From positions 86,401-150,400 of the forward strand of contig NW_003314269.1 of NCBI RefSeq assembly GCF_000143415.4: a stretch of DNA of 64,000 bases. Reading direction: 5' to 3'. Of the stretch, positions 33,076-44,639 are shown piece by piece (within the stretch, counting starts at the first letter, position 1; each line of letters begins with the position of its first letter). The position numbers and the translations under genes are program-made. Source of the DNA: Selaginella moellendorffii. Lineage: Eukaryota; Streptophyta; Lycopodiopsida; Selaginellales; Selaginellaceae. Under the pieces are notes generated by a model that saw nothing but the letters and a program-made list of their open reading frames with translations, did no database searches and was not told where the DNA came from.

Positions 33076-33774
33076 GTTGGGTGTTAATTTTCTAATATTG
33101 CTTGGATAGTGTGAGTTATTAATTTGAGGGACATCCATGTTTTTAAGCCACCTGTAAAGCAATGAGGACTTTTGCAATGAGTATATCTTGAATATTTCAT
33201 TTTATCTTATATAATCTCAATCTATGCTTCTCAAAATAGAAGAATGCTCATCCAGGTATAGGATTCAAACCTAGTAATCGTTCTAGTTATTTGTGTGTGA
33301 CAAGAAAGTGAACTTCAGAATTGATGATGTCACACTTAGGTATTTACAAAGTGAAAATTCTAGGGCATGTCTATGCTTCCTAGACAGGTACAAGTGGACT
33401 AAGTTGCTGTAGCAGCTGCAAGGGGCTAGCTAAAGGCTGGCAGAACTAAATCTATCTATAGCTAGCATGTGTAGATGTCAAGAAAATTTGGCAAGATCAC
33501 ATAGTTAATGTGGGTCAAAAGGTTACCTCAAAGGTATGGACTTATCATTTGGAACGGGTGAACACTGGACACTGTCCAATCCACCGTCCAATCTCATGGT
33601 TGGGTGAGGAGATGTAATATATTTTATGTAAAGCTAAAGTTCTTTATCGTTGTGCTGAGTTATAACATTCACCCTTGTTTCCCAGTTGTAATTTCCAGTT
33701 TAAAACACTCAGACACTCAGTCAATTAAAGATTTATTTGGTTGTTATTTTAACCATTGTGCATTTTATCAGAGC

Positions 33775-34377
33775 TTAATAGAGTAATGCCAGCACCGACT
33801 GAAGGATATTAACCAGTGCACTCAGCACAAGGAAAATGCAACTGTTTGGAGTAACAAGGATAATCACACTCTGCAGAAGCTTGATAGTTGTGGTGAGGCT
33901 CACAATAACAGTTAGATCAACTTTGATGAACTTGATTGGAGTCCACACAGGAATGGCATTGCCCAGATACTTGCAGATGATGCCAATGATAATTGGGCAA
34001 GGGAAGCCACCAGGGATGTAGATCACAATGATCTCAAGGATGATAATCACTGGATAAAGGATGACACATAGCAAAGGAACTTTGAGGACGAGGTCCTTTA
34101 GACTGGCTATAAGTTCAGTGACTAGTGTAAGTACTTTGTCAACTACATCCAGTGGGACACCAATGTCTGATGCTGATGAAGTTTCATTTGTGGGAAGTAC
34201 CTCCTTTAGAGACCTCATAGTGCCTTGCAAAAACGATTTAAGAGTTAACAAACAGAACTTTAGACCAAGTTATGGCATACCAGAGAGGTCTCCACTAACA
34301 TCAGCTGAAACATGAAGAACACTCGCAAGGAGGAGGCATGCAAGTGGGACAATAAACACAATGTTTGATTTTGCCAT
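33775..34377 (-). CDS. small hydrophobic secreted/membrane protein, intact copy
   Basis: Two exons, 34281-34377 and 33775-34223, separated by a 57-nt phase-1 intron (34224-34280), give 181 residues. Residues 1-25 (MAKSNIVFIVPLACLLLASV...) are a signal peptide with a VSA cleavage context. The mature part has a Ser/Thr-rich segment (TNETSSASD), then two strongly hydrophobic regions, about 78-115 (Ile-rich, containing IYIPGGFPCP) and about 130-181. The family is not recognised. Neighbours of the same type are at 35924, 47537, 59113 and elsewhere. The start is supported because exon 1 is conserved in all copies. It lies only 136 bp downstream of the fibrillin stop, on the same strand. Confidence 0.75.
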
Positions 34378-34432
34378 TTCTTCGATTTAATCTGCTTGGA
34401 TAGTGTGAGTTATCAATCTGAGGGACATTCAT

Positions 34433-34446
34433 GCCTTTAAATACTC
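34433..34446 (-). promoter_or_regulatory. TATA-like box of the hydrophobic-protein gene
   Basis: GAGTATTTAAAGGC on the minus strand, about 56 bp before the ATG. The same sequence is at the same distance in the copies at 47466-47479 and 59771-59784, so conservation supports function. Confidence 0.6.
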
Positions 34447-34512
34447 TACAAATCACACCAAACTTTTGGGCCACCCATAAGCAGGACTTTCGTGACGAGT
34501 ATATCTGTGATT

Positions 34513-35329
34513 TTATCTCAAGCTCCAAAAGTCCGCTTCGTCAATCCAATCATATGGCGCCCTCTCCACCACGAGAAAGTCTCCTCGAATATCCTTGGCC
34601 AGCCGAATATGCTCGTCCAGGTATACGGATTCAAACCTAACAGATCGCTGCAATTATTTGTACTGGTAAAATCTGTAGAAACTTACCAGCCTTTACCGAA
34701 GGGAGGGACTGGGAAACTCCAGGTATCACTTCGAAGAAGCGCGCCAGTAAACCTTTTGCCGGAAAAAACATATCAAAGGAAATCACCACTGGAGTATATC
34801 TTAACTGGAATTCCACTCTCTTGTCCGAGACAACCTCCATCGTGGACGCCACCACGAACGCTCCAGAGGGTGGAAATGTGATGACATTGTTTAATCGATT
34901 CTCGCCCACATCGATCACCTGCATAGAACAAGAGCCTAGATTTCATTCCTGTGGTCTTTATTCTTCTTTCACCTGGAGAATGTCGCCAGCGCGAGTGCCA
35001 AATAGAGGCGCCTTGTCCACGATGAAGAGCTGCTCCTTCTCGGTCGTCCACAGCATCCTCCACGTCCCTGAGAGGCGCGAATCGGTGGTGATTCCATCCG
35101 AGCTCGCCGACTCGGCAGCAAGCGCCTCGAATGCGCGAAGAATCCTCTCTTTTCTCCTCTTGTCCTTCTGGCTTCTCAGCCCTCTCTCATCGTCGGAGAT
35201 GAGCCCTAGCAGTTCATCCCTCGCGGCGATGGAAGCTCGGCATTGGTGTTTGCTCGATCTGGCAGCAGCAGCAGCGTAGCAAGTGGGAAAGATCGTGGCT
35301 GGGGTGGAAATATTTCCTAGTGACACCAT
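34513..35329 (-). CDS. plastid-lipid-associated protein / fibrillin
   Basis: Four exons, 34973-35329, 34806-34918, 34687-34752 and 34513-34636, with introns of 54, 53 and 50 nt, encode 219 residues. The first 35 or so residues are Ala/Ser/Arg-rich, as in a plastid transit peptide. Fibrillin landmarks follow in order: RDELLGLI (37-44), LSGTWRMLWTTEKEQLFI (86-103), LNNVITFPPSGAFVV, RVEFQFTGALL, FPVPPFGKGW and SVYLDEHIRLAKDIRGDFLV near the C-terminus. Fibrillins bind lipids in plastoglobules and thylakoids and help in stress tolerance. The protein is short but has the whole conserved core. Exon borders restore the family sequence exactly. Decayed copies: 59830-60470 and 55745-55905. Confidence 0.85.
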
Positions 35330-35381
35330 AGCCGCGAGGGTTATTAATTCTATCTCGAAATACTTTGATAGAGAATGAGAG

Positions 35382-35636
35382 ATGATGGCTATGGCGACGC
35401 TGCGGTACCAGAGGGATTCATCTCTATGTGGATTTCATTTCACAGATTTATTTGCTTTGATAGTGTTTGTGGCTTTGCGCAACGCGTGGCGTGCGCCTGC
35501 TTTCATTCCTTCCATATGGCTTCAAGTGTTTTGCATTGTAGTAGACACTGTTCGCCTTTGTGCCTGGGTCGTGATCTGTAGCGCAATTAGCCGGTGGTCT
35601 TCTTTTGTGACAAAGTCCGAGAGCTCGATATCCTGA
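35382..35636 (+). CDS. divergent open frame opposite the fibrillin gene, doubtful
   Basis: Starts MMAMATLRYQRDSSLCGF, which looks like a plastid or mitochondrial targeting sequence, 53 bp from the fibrillin ATG on the opposite strand. After about 21 codons an AG at 35449-35450 could be a splice site. The downstream hydrophobic part is not recognised. The same start occurs, reversed, beside the fibrillin fragment at about 55650-55715. It may be the first exon of a lost or broken gene sharing a bidirectional promoter. Confidence 0.3.
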   Translation: MMAMATLRYQRDSSLCGFHFTDLFALIVFVALRNAWRAPAFIPSIWLQVFCIVVDTVRLCAWVVICSAISRWSSFVTKSESSIS

Positions 35637-35830
35637 CGACTTTGCAGGTGTACTCGTCGTAATCCAGATCCATGATGAGTGCTTGGGTATAGCGCAACGC
35701 TATTGCGCGCGGAACAAAAAGGCTACTTGTCAATCTATCTGGTGCTCGTCTCGTCTAACGCCGTGTTGTGCCTTCGGTGATGCTCTGTAAGGTACTCGAA
35801 CATTGAAGTCAACCATGGCATTTTCAACTA
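35600..35830 (-). pseudogene. fragment of an unknown gene (copies at 50750-50990 and 53240-53500)
   Basis: Minus-strand sequence from 'gccatggttgacttcaatgtt' through 'agatagattgacaag' to 'gattacgacgagtacacctg' matches the plus-strand copies at 50787 onward and 53247 onward. A conserved peptide DYDEYTCKVVR is readable here and at 53420. Function unknown. Confidence 0.45.
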
Positions 35831-35879
35831 GCCTAGCTGTCCTGCAAGCATTGTGAATAGTGGGTGGAAAGTAGCAACA

Positions 35880-35971
35880 CCAGCCGTAGTTTCTTCGCAG
35901 CTGCGGGTTTTGGGGCTGCGGGATCAGCACAGGGTCGGCAGCGGCGAGTCTGATGAGTCTTTACGGAGCCA
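35880..35971 (+). pseudogene. Ifi-6-16/ISG12-like fragment
   Basis: About 90 bp matching 50600-50745 reversed. In the frame GFGAAGSAxGRQRR/GISTGSAAASLMSLYG it resembles the glycine/alanine-rich membrane core of Ifi-6-16 proteins. It ends abruptly at 35971, where the truncated hydrophobic gene begins. Confidence 0.4.
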
Positions 35972-36421
35972 CACAGGAATGGCATTGCCCAGATACTTGC
36001 AGATGACGCCAATGATAATTGGGCAAGGGAAGCCACCAGGGATGTAGATCACAATGATCTCAAGGATGATAATCACTGGATAAAGGATGACACATAGTAA
36101 AGGAACTTTGAGAACGAGGTCCTTCAGACTGGCTATAACTTGAGTGATTATTGCAAGTACTTTGTCAACCACATCCAGTGGGACACCAATGTCTGATGCT
36201 GATGAAGTCCCATTTGTGGGAAGTACCTCCTTTAGAGACCTCATAGTGCCTTGCAAACAAATTTACATGGACAAAGAGTCAAACGAAACTTTAGACCAAG
36301 TTATATATACTATACCAGAGAGGTCTCCACTAACATCACTGTCTAATGCTGAAACATGAACAACACTCGCAAGGAGGAGGCAAGCAAGTGGGAGAACGAA
36401 TGCTATGCTTGATTTTGCCAT
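35924..36421 (-). pseudogene. small hydrophobic protein gene, 3'-truncated copy
   Basis: Exon 1 36316-36421 (MAKSSIAFVLPLACLLLASV...) and exon 2 from 36249 are intact, with a 66-nt intron (36250-36315). After KYLGNAIPVW at 35971 the sequence switches to the Ifi-6-16-like fragment, giving a frame that ends LRKDSSDSPLPTLC. The second hydrophobic region is lost. Exon 1 is closer to the copies at 47537 and 57110 (extra LDS before DVSGDLS) than to that at 34281. Confidence 0.75.
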
Positions 36422-36677
36422 TTTTTTCGATTTAATTTTCTAATGTTGCTTGGATAATGTAAGATTGAAGTACATGCTAGCTTCATTGTATTGATGCATA
36501 GGTGGAGTTGGAAATGGTTGATGTCGCTCTTGTTGTTAGGAATTCCCATGCAAAAATGAGAGCTGGCTGTGGAGAAAGGATGGAGAGTTTCCTTTCAACA
36601 ACATGCAGATGGTGGAAGAAGAGATTGGTGCTAGATAGTAGTGTGGATGAAGTTCTTTTCCTCGCTACATAGCTGTG

Positions 36678-37879
36678 TGTAAACTCTTGAATTTGGACTT
36701 CCTGGGAAGTCACCCAACCCAGTACTATTCAAACCCAAGGATGCTTAACTCCAAATATCCCAAGACTATTAACCAATTGGAAAAGGGGGTGCACTTTTAT
36801 TCATGGGCCCTTTCTTTCTATATTTGAACTCTATGGATCGTCTCTCGAATCATTCCTTTTGGTTGCTTACAATCAATGCACCACACTTCCCTGCAAGTTC
36901 ACTCTAAGCAACCAAAGGAAACGACTTGAAAGACGATTCATAGGGGTTCAAATATAGAGGGAAAGGGCCCATGAACAAGAGTGCACCCCCTTTTCCAATT
37001 CGTTAAGGGTCTTGGGATATTTTGGGGTTAAGTGTCTTTGGGTTTGAATAGTATTGGGCTGGGTGACCTCCCGGGAAGTCCAAATTCAAGGAGCTTACAT
37101 TTGGTATCGGAGCGGTCTCAGGTCCAACTCTGTTGATTGGCTAGGGGAATCACACCACATGTTGATTGACATCTGGCTGGTCCAGTTTGCTCCCGCTGGG
37201 CTCGACCCGAGGGGTAGGGTGTCAAGAGAGCGGGGCTCTCGGGAGAGCTGCGGCTCTCTCAGCTTTCGTTCACGAGGGCGTGAACTTGTAGGGAAGCGTG
37301 GTGGATTGTAAGCAACCAAAGGGAACAACTTAAAAAACGATCCATAGGGGTTCAAATATAGAGGGAAAGGTCCCATGAACAAGAGTGCACCCCCTTTTCC
37401 AATTGGTTAAGGGTCTTGGGATATTTTGGGGTTAAGCGTCCTTGGGTTTGAATAGTACTGGGCTGGGTGACCTCCCGGGAAGTCCAAATTCAAAGAGCTT
37501 ACATTCACGCCCTTGTGAACGAAAGCTGAGAGCCATAGCTCTCTCGAGAGCCTTGCTCCCTTGATACCCTACCCTTTGGGTCAAACCCAGCCGGAGTATA
37601 CTGGACCCTTACCAGATGTCAATCAACATGTCGTGTGATTCCTTTAGCTAACTAACAGAATTGGACTCGAAACCTCTCTGATACCAAATGTAAGCTCCTG
37701 AATTTGGATTTCTTTGGAGGTCACCCAACCCAGTATTATTCAAACTCAAGAACACTTAACCCGTATCTCAAGACCCTTAACCAATTGAAAAAGGGGGTGC
37801 ATTCTTATTCATGAGCCCTTTCCCTTTATATTTGAACCACATGGATCATCTTTTGAGTTGTTCCCTTTAGTTGTTTATA
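36678..37879 (-). mobile_element. TRIM element (outer), interrupted by a second TRIM
   Basis: LTRs 36678-36871 and 37689-37879, with TGTAA...TTACA-type ends, enclose an internal region of about 210 bp split by the inner element. The PBS is readable in reverse (gataccaaa at 37680-37688 next to the LTR). The target duplication CTGTG is perfect at 36673-36677 and 37880-37884. It encodes no protein. Confidence 0.85.
36903..37503 (+). mobile_element. TRIM element (inner), nested in opposite orientation
   Basis: LTRs 36903-37099 and 37307-37503 (197 bp each), a PBS at 37102-37113 (TGGTATCGGAGC) and an internal region of 207 bp. The target duplication TTCAC is perfect at 36898-36902 and 37504-37508, inside the internal region of the outer TRIM. 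The 85- and 95-codon frames over it are spurious. Confidence 0.9.
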
Positions 37880-37884
37880 CTGTG

Positions 37885-38470
37885 GTGCTTCATGAGAAAT
37901 GGATGGCCATCATTTTAAATTTTGATGTGAGGGATAATTTTTTGAGCAAGGAATAGGTTGCCACTTTCTAGCTTGAAGCTATTTTAGTAGAGCAATTGTG
38001 CTGGGTTATGTGAGTAGAAGAGTTCAAGCAAATGGTATATAAATTTCCTAAAACAAATAAGGAGTGAACCTTAAACCAACCTCCTAACCCTTAAGGCAAT
38101 ACAGCCTTCATGAAGTATCCTCCATGCTTTGTGTCATTCTCCCCTCCCTCATGACCCAATCATAGATAGCAGCCTCAAAAAGCTAAGCAAGCCTTACATA
38201 AAAGGAGTCTAAGGCAATATGGCCATAAAGAAAAGATGTGCAAATGGCAACATTAACATCGTGACAAACAACCACAAAAGAAAGAAAGCAATATAGCTTT
38301 CTCACATGACAATATGCTCATGAAAACAAAAAAATGAGAATAGAACAATAACTCAAATCATATAGCAATACAGCTATAGATATTAATTCTCCCCTTCCTT
38401 AGGTATGTCATCCAAGTTATAACTAAAACTCAAAAACACAATTTCCCATGTAACTTTGTCTATGGAATAA
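37885..38470. other. no gene recognised
   Basis: AT-rich sequence without a supported frame. Probably the 3' flank or LTR side of the gypsy remnant that follows. Confidence 0.35.
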
Positions 38471-38478
38471 CCATTCTA

Positions 38479-39900
38479 TTAAATAAACAACTCCCTAGTT
38501 ATCTTCTTATATGTTTTCAACAATCCTTGAGCAAGAATATTGGCCAAACCAGCCTTCTTAGCATCAATATCTAGGAGTTGGATGATGGGTTGATCCATGA
38601 TATCACTAGAGTGCAAACACACTTTAAGCTTGCTCATATAGAATATTGAATGAATCTTCAAATTAACAAGTTTTGTAAATAAGTTCTCCCACATACTGTA
38701 AAATTGTCTAAGGCCCACAATACAACTTAGCACTATCACCTCCTTTTAGAAACCATTATGCATTCGATAGTTTAAGGAAAACTTTGTCACCGACTTTATA
38801 CTCTTGATGATAATGATGTTCATCAACCAATCTTTTGTCTTGATCTTGAGCTTGCTTCATGTTTAGCTTTGCCAACTCAAGCCTATCTTGCATATCCTCT
38901 AAGAAATCACAAGCATGAGGCATCCGAACCAAAGCCAAAATCAAAGCTCATATATGCAAGAGGATGTTTAACTTGAAGCAATATGGCCCCAATAGCAATG
39001 TCACTCATATATATCCCAACCATAAGAGGCTTAGCATTTGTTCACCTTTGCAAAACAATCCTTACACTAATGTCTAACCTTGTGGTAATGAAAACAATTG
39101 CCCTCCGCTTTGTCCTTCTCTCGCTAGTCTAAATGAAGGTTTTAAGCCTCATTATCATCTCCACTCTTCGAGCCAAGATATAGCAATGGTTGTTTCTTCC
39201 CTGAATATGAAATATTGGCTAGCTAGTCATAACATTGACTACCCTATAAACCATTATGTTGACCATAGTTGACTGAGTTGACTGATGGTTTTGGCAAAAA
39301 GATCTGAGCTTTAATGATAGCATTAGTCAACATTGCTAAACAATCCTTCTTGATCTTTTGCTACACATCCACTAAGCTTAATCCTTTGATGACACATTAC
39401 ACCTTTAGTAGCTCATTATAGGTGCTTATGAAAGATCACAGAACATGTGGGCATACACATCTAAAGACAAAGTTTCCTGCCTTCTCTAGTTGTTGATTCA
39501 CAAAATCAATCTCTTCAAACTTCTTGACAAATGAAGTGTGAAAAACCTTTGTCAAATCACTCTAAGAAGTCATCTTAAGATTAGCTTTTATGTAGTTCTT
39601 CCACTACAAAGAAGCATAGCCTGTAAACTTCATCACAAAAAAATCAATCTTCATATTATTTTTACAAGAGTTGTGAGACCAACAACTTTCTTACAATTCC
39701 AACCTAGCTATCATAAACATCTAGTGATGATTTCCATTCCACAATACCATAATCTTTGGCATGGTTGATGTACCAATGGTAATCACAGTCATGAATTGAT
39801 TCAACCTTTAAGGGTCCATGTGAAGCAGGAAATCTTTAATGAGATTGATGGAATTTTAACCTCCTTAATATCGCTCTTAACCTAAAAAATTTGGTGTCGT
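38479..39900 (-). mobile_element. internally deleted Ty3/gypsy element (gag joined to integrase C-terminus)
   Basis: Reading leftward: gag segments at about 39560-39300 (FVKKFEEIDFVNQQLEKAG), a degenerate zinc knuckle at about 39060-39110 (CFHYHKVRH.C), then directly the integrase C-terminal part at 38756-38944 (MQDRLELAKLNMKQAQDQ, YKVGDKVFLKLSNA) and 38590-38660 (IHSIFYMSKLKV). Protease, RT, RNase H and the integrase core are absent, a deletion of several kilobases. Confidence 0.6.
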
Positions 39901-40139
39901 TGCCATATAATGACATCATCAAGAGATTCTTCCACCTCATCATAGCTATATCATTTAATGCCATACTTCTCATTAGGATCTATATCAATGTGTGCCACCA
40001 GAAAATCCAAGTCAATTAAAAATTCTAGAATCTTGATCATCAAACTTGGAATTGATATGAACTACAAACATATTCACTACTTCAATACTAATGAAACAAA
40101 CAAGGAGCAAACCCTAGGCCAAACTCCCAACCCTTAAGG

Positions 40140-40420
40140 TGTTATTGTAGCGCACCTTATTTAGGGGTAGGAATATACCTTGCTCAAGGGTATATTATAC
40201 TTTTAAGTAACCATTAATCAATGGAAATCGAACCTGTGCCATTTTCTCTTATACCAACTGTAGTGCACCTTATCTCTCTCCCCTTAAGCCAACTGGAAAA
40301 AGGGGCAATTGCTTGATGAGAGAGCCCTTAGTGGCTATTTTATCCCCATTTATCCCCCAAGGTTCCAAGGATCCACGATGACAGTATATTCAAATATCAT
40401 CCCATGATCACATGCGCTAC
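40140..40420 (-). repeat. LTR-like fragments sharing 'tgtagcgcacctta'
   Basis: 'tgtag(c/t)gcaccttat' occurs at 40147 and 40259, the second after 'ctcttataccaac', which resembles a reversed iMet primer-binding site. This suggests the edge of another short LTR element in reverse orientation, poorly preserved. Confidence 0.35.
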
Positions 40421-40815
40421 AATTATGGCCTTAAATCCCACAAGCCATGGAGTATTCTCCCTTGGAAAATGGACAACTATATCCTACTGGGATGAGATTT
40501 CTCTAAGACTGCAAGAGTGTCTTATTAGTGGAACAATCCTCTTCATTTATGGATTCTTTATCCATATGATAGTGAAATGGTACAAATCAGCATGGAAGAA
40601 AGTGACAAGCCAAGTGAGCAAGTTTTTATCATGGTGTTGGGATTAAGAGCTGAAAATCAAGCTATGCAAATGCTAGTGGCATTCTTGACAATGGACAGTT
40701 CTGAAGCATAGGAACCAAAGTGAATGCATATTTGGAGAATGCAAGACTTACAACGATGATAAATCTAGGAGCACTTGGCAAATTTTTTACAAAGAATGGA
40801 GTAACTTGAGCAAGC

Positions 40816-41091
40816 TTGACAATTATGCCACTATCTAAGCATTATATAGCCATGTGTGCTGATGGTGGAACTTTTCCAGTGCTCAGGTTTACAATTGACA
40901 TGGGTATTAGTGAAGGAAATTTTTATGAATTGTCATTTTTTGTGATCGAAGGGATCACAAGCAACATACCTGTGACCTTGGGAGCAGCTTGGATTTTTCA
41001 TATGCAAGCTAACCATGACTATGCAATTGATAGATTGGTGGTTGAGGATGATTATGACTTCATTCAGAAGATTATCTTGGATGAGAATTAA
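40816..41091 (+). mobile_element. unassigned open frame, possibly retroelement protease region
   Basis: A 91-codon frame reading CADGGTFPVLRFTIDMGI...NFYELSFFVIEGITSNIPVTLGAAWI. The pattern of a hydrophobic strand followed by 'vtLGaaWi' loosely recalls the flap and second half of retroviral-type proteases ('iLGmdwL'). No catalytic D-S/T-G is seen. Weak call. Confidence 0.3.
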
Positions 41092-41209
41092 GAGCTTGAC
41101 TTTGAGTTTTCTTATATCCTAAAGGTTGAGAAGGCTTCCAAGTTAATTCTAAAAGATCATCCAAATTAATTTTTCAACCTACCCTAAGGTTCAAAGTGGA
41201 GTGGTGATG

Positions 41210-41420
41210 CAATGGAGCTTTTTGAGGTATCTTGGGGATGGTTGTTTAGGGAGACTAAATCTTTGTCTTTTAATACTAAATTATAACATTGGTATAAAAG
41301 AAGTTTGTTGTGATGGCCGACCAAAATCCTATTGTCAATGGTGGTGTCGATAGGTTTGAATTATTCATGATGTTGTTCATGAGCTGCAATCCCTTAATCA
41401 AAATTAGAAGAGATGTAAAA
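41210..41420 (+). mobile_element. possible LTR end, PBS-like site and leader of a decayed element
   Basis: 'gagctttttgaggtatcttgggg...ctaaatctttgtcttttaatactaaattataaca' is repeated at 42727-42835. It is followed by TTGGTATAAAAG, which is PBS-like, and by a short start MADQNPIVNGG. It may be a gypsy leader. Confidence 0.35.
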
Positions 41421-41823
41421 TGAGATGTATGGCATGATGGCTACCATGTATGGTCATGTTAAAAACACTACAAGGTTAATTATCCACAATTGAAGAATAA
41501 GTAGTAGAGCAAAAAGAATGGTCAATCTTTTAATGATTGTATATTGGATACTAAGAAGCTACAAAATTTGCAATGTGAGAATAATGAGGAAAACTATTTT
41601 GGTCAAAGGAAAAGGCTTTTGATTGTTACTTGTCAACTCAACTATGTGTGGAATAAGACAAAGCTTGAGGACACTTATATATTAGCTTTAATGCTGGAAG
41701 GCATGTTTCATTGAGGTCTAATGTGGATTTTATTGGATAGTAAAAGTATTAATAACTTTGTTTTGGCAAAATTTGTTAAGAAGCATGGCTTAGTGACACA
41801 AGGAGTTTATTCATATATAATGG

Positions 41824-42073
41824 TGTAAGCAACAAAAATAAAAAACTTGAGAAAAAGTTTTTTGGTTCAAATATAAAAGGAAAGGGTTTATGAATAAGAG
41901 TGCATCCTTTTTCTCCAATTGGTTAAAAGTCTTGGGATATTTGGGGTTAAATGTTTTTAAGTTTGAGTAGTACCTTCCTTCCTAATCGATTAAGGGTCTT
42001 AAGACACTTAGGGTTAACTGTCCTTGGGTTTGAGTAATATTAGGTTTAAGAAATCCAAATTCAATAACTTACA
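41824..42073 (+). mobile_element. diverged TRIM LTR
   Basis: Begins TGTAAGCAAC and ends AACTTACA. It matches the TRIM LTR at 37307-37503 but is longer because the 'aagggtctt...ggttaa...ttgggtttgagta' segment is partly duplicated. No PBS follows, so it is probably a solo LTR. Confidence 0.6.
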
Positions 42074-42156
42074 GGTGGAAAGTGCAACTACCCCTCAGCA
42101 TTTCAATGTTTATGGGGGAATAAGGCACGTATGAGGGAGAGGCTGCAATATGGGAT

Positions 42157-42600
42157 GTGTGAGACAAAAATCCCTAAGTCCCCAAATGGAGCCTAAAAGT
42201 GTGTCACATGGTAGTGGTTAAAGCAAAAGTTTAAGAAGCGTAACACATTTGGACTAAAAATTCCAACTTGGAAAGTCAAAAGTGAGAGTGGAACTCCAAA
42301 CAAAGTGCTCGAGGAATGAATACAAAGCGATCAATGAATGAGTCTCTAAAAAGGGACACAAGAGAACTAATATATGATATGTGAAAGTGTCGAAACTGAG
42401 TCCAAGATAGAGTTCGAGAAGGAGTCTGAGATGGAGTCCAAAAAGAAGTCTGAGAAAGAGTTTGAGAAGGAGTCCAAGATGGAGACTAAGACCAGAGTTT
42501 GAGACCAAGACTGAGACTAAGACCAAGTTCATGTCCTAATCCGAATTTGAGTCTGAATACTAATACAAATTGTGGGGTAAAAGCCCAAAGCGGTTATCCC
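42157..42600 (+). mobile_element. fragment of LARD-type LTR (family A 5' part)
   Basis: TGTGAGACAAAAATCCCTAAG and what follows match 30142-30600 with AT-rich decay, including the GAGTCC-type array (42390-42560) and 'ggtaaaagcccaaagcgg'. Confidence 0.7.
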
Positions 42601-43287
42601 CCCCCTTTAAGATCCCCCTCCTCTCAAGGGGGAGAAGAATTATTAAGCTTAATTTTGACCATATGGCCAACATGGGAAGCTCAAGGGTATATTAACCTTA
42701 GAGTTCACACTGGAGTAACAACATAATGGAGCTTTTGAGGTAGCTTTGGGGTGGTTAAATGGTGAGGAACCTTAAGAGGAGGTGTAATATAGTTTAGGGA
42801 AACTAAATCTTTGTCTTTTAGTGCTAGATTATAAATGGGATCATCCTATGTTTTATGCAAGCAAATAGTTATCTTCAACTGAAAAGAATTATACAATGAT
42901 AGAGTGTGATAGGGAATGGTGTTCACTTTTATGAAGTTCTAATACTACCTTCTAGGAAAACCTTTTATCTTTTATCTGGACCATCAAGCCCTTAAATACC
43001 TAATGAATAAGCCTTACCATCACAACTATATTACTCACTAGCTTTTGCTCCTTCAGGAATTCAAGTTTAAAAGTGTTTTGAGATTTTCTAGATATTGTGC
43101 TTTTTATGGTGGAGGATGGAGACCCAAATTCTTTGGATTTATATAAGGTTGAGCCTATCCCTACATGGTATCACACTATTGCAAAGTTTCTAGCTACGGG
43201 AACATTTCTAAAGGGCAAGGAAATGGCTTTTCTACTAATCTTGAGCTTATACTCTAATTGCAGGAAGACTATATAAAGAAGGCCATG

Positions 43288-43812
43288 TGTAACCCCTTCC
43301 CAGGAGGTCACCCAACCCAGTACTATTCAAACCTAAGAACATTTAACCCCAAATATCCCAAGACCCTTAACTGATTGAAAAAGGGGGTGCACTCTTGTTC
43401 ATATTCCTTTATATTTGAACCTTTATAGATCGTCTCTCGAGTCATTCCCTTTGGTTGCTTAGAATCTACTACACCTCCCTATAAGTTCACACTCTCGTGA
43501 ATGGAAGCTGAGAGCCACAGTTTTCTTGAGAGCCCCACTCTCTTGATACCCTACCCCTCGGGTCGAGCCCAGTGAGAGCAAACAAGACCTGCCAAATGTC
43601 AAATCAACATGTGGTGTGATTCCCCTAACCAATCAACAAAGTTAGTCTCGAAACCTCTCTGATACCAAATGTAAGTTCCTGAGTTTGGACTTCGCAGGAG
43701 GTCATTCAACCCAATATTATTCAAACCCAAGGACACTTAACCCCAAATATCCCAAGACCCTTAACTAACCCTTATGGATTGTCTCTCGAGTTGTTCCCTT
43801 TGGTTGTTTACA
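43288..43812 (-). mobile_element. TRIM element inserted in the gypsy remnant
   Basis: Reverse orientation: LTRs about 43288-43463 and 43670-43812 (the second with an internal deletion) around a roughly 206-bp interior. The reversed PBS lies at 43657-43669. Flanks CCATG (43283-43287) and CCGTG (43813-43817) look like a 5-bp target duplication with one transition. Confidence 0.75.
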
Positions 43813-44639
43813 CCGTGATAGATGTTATAACATTGTATCTTGTTGCCATAAGTTTAATAAGTTGTTGCCTCATGCCATGATTTGCTATATGGAACACAGT
43901 TATGACTATTTGATTGATTATCAAGCAAGATAGTAGTGGACTCTTCAATAGGATGTAGTGTGTAGCTGTGATCCATGCCAACAAAGTTTATGTGGAGCTA
44001 TGATCCTTATTAGCATATTGGACATCCTACTTGGCGAGATGCAATGCCCTTTATATAACTCTAACTCTACCTTTTAAGAAGTGGGGAATTGACTTTATGG
44101 GACCATTTTGACATAAGATGAATTACTATATCATGGTATGCACAGATTATATGGCCAAATGGGTGGAAGCAAAGGCATTCCAAGTAGATACCACAGAGAA
44201 AGTGGCTGAGTTCTTGTATAAGAACATCATTATTAGTTTTGGCTGCCTATTGAAGTTAGCTCACATTTTTTAAATATGACTATTGCTGCTCTCACTACTA
44301 AAAATAGAATTTCTTATTGCAGTTTGACATCTTATCATCCTCGAAAAAATGGCTAAGTTAAGAGGACTAATGAGACGCTATACAACACCATGACCAAACT
44401 TTGCAATGCTAGTATTAGTGACTGGGATTACAAGCTTTTCAATATACAATGGGTTTACAAAGTTGCCTCTAAGATATATCAAGGGGCTAGAGTGTGCCTA
44501 CTACCAAAAAGACCATGGGTTTCCCTTTATTTTAGATTGAATATGATTAATTAATGGGGGTTAGCAATAATACACTTGAGGTATCGACTATGAGAGAAAA
44601 AATACAAAAATGTAGTGCATATGGTTTTCCTTTTCCCTT

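Larger units (their letters stand above)
33120..35350. repeat. segmental duplication, copy 1 (partner 58575-60470)
   Basis: Two genes on the minus strand (hydrophobic protein, fibrillin) plus their 3' flank are repeated in the same order and orientation at 58575-60470. In copy 1 both genes are intact by inspection. Confidence 0.85.

Noticed and set aside
36678-37879. Palindromic head-to-head LTR array
   Set aside because: At first sight four LTRs in alternating orientation; the two perfect target duplications show it is one TRIM inserted into another.
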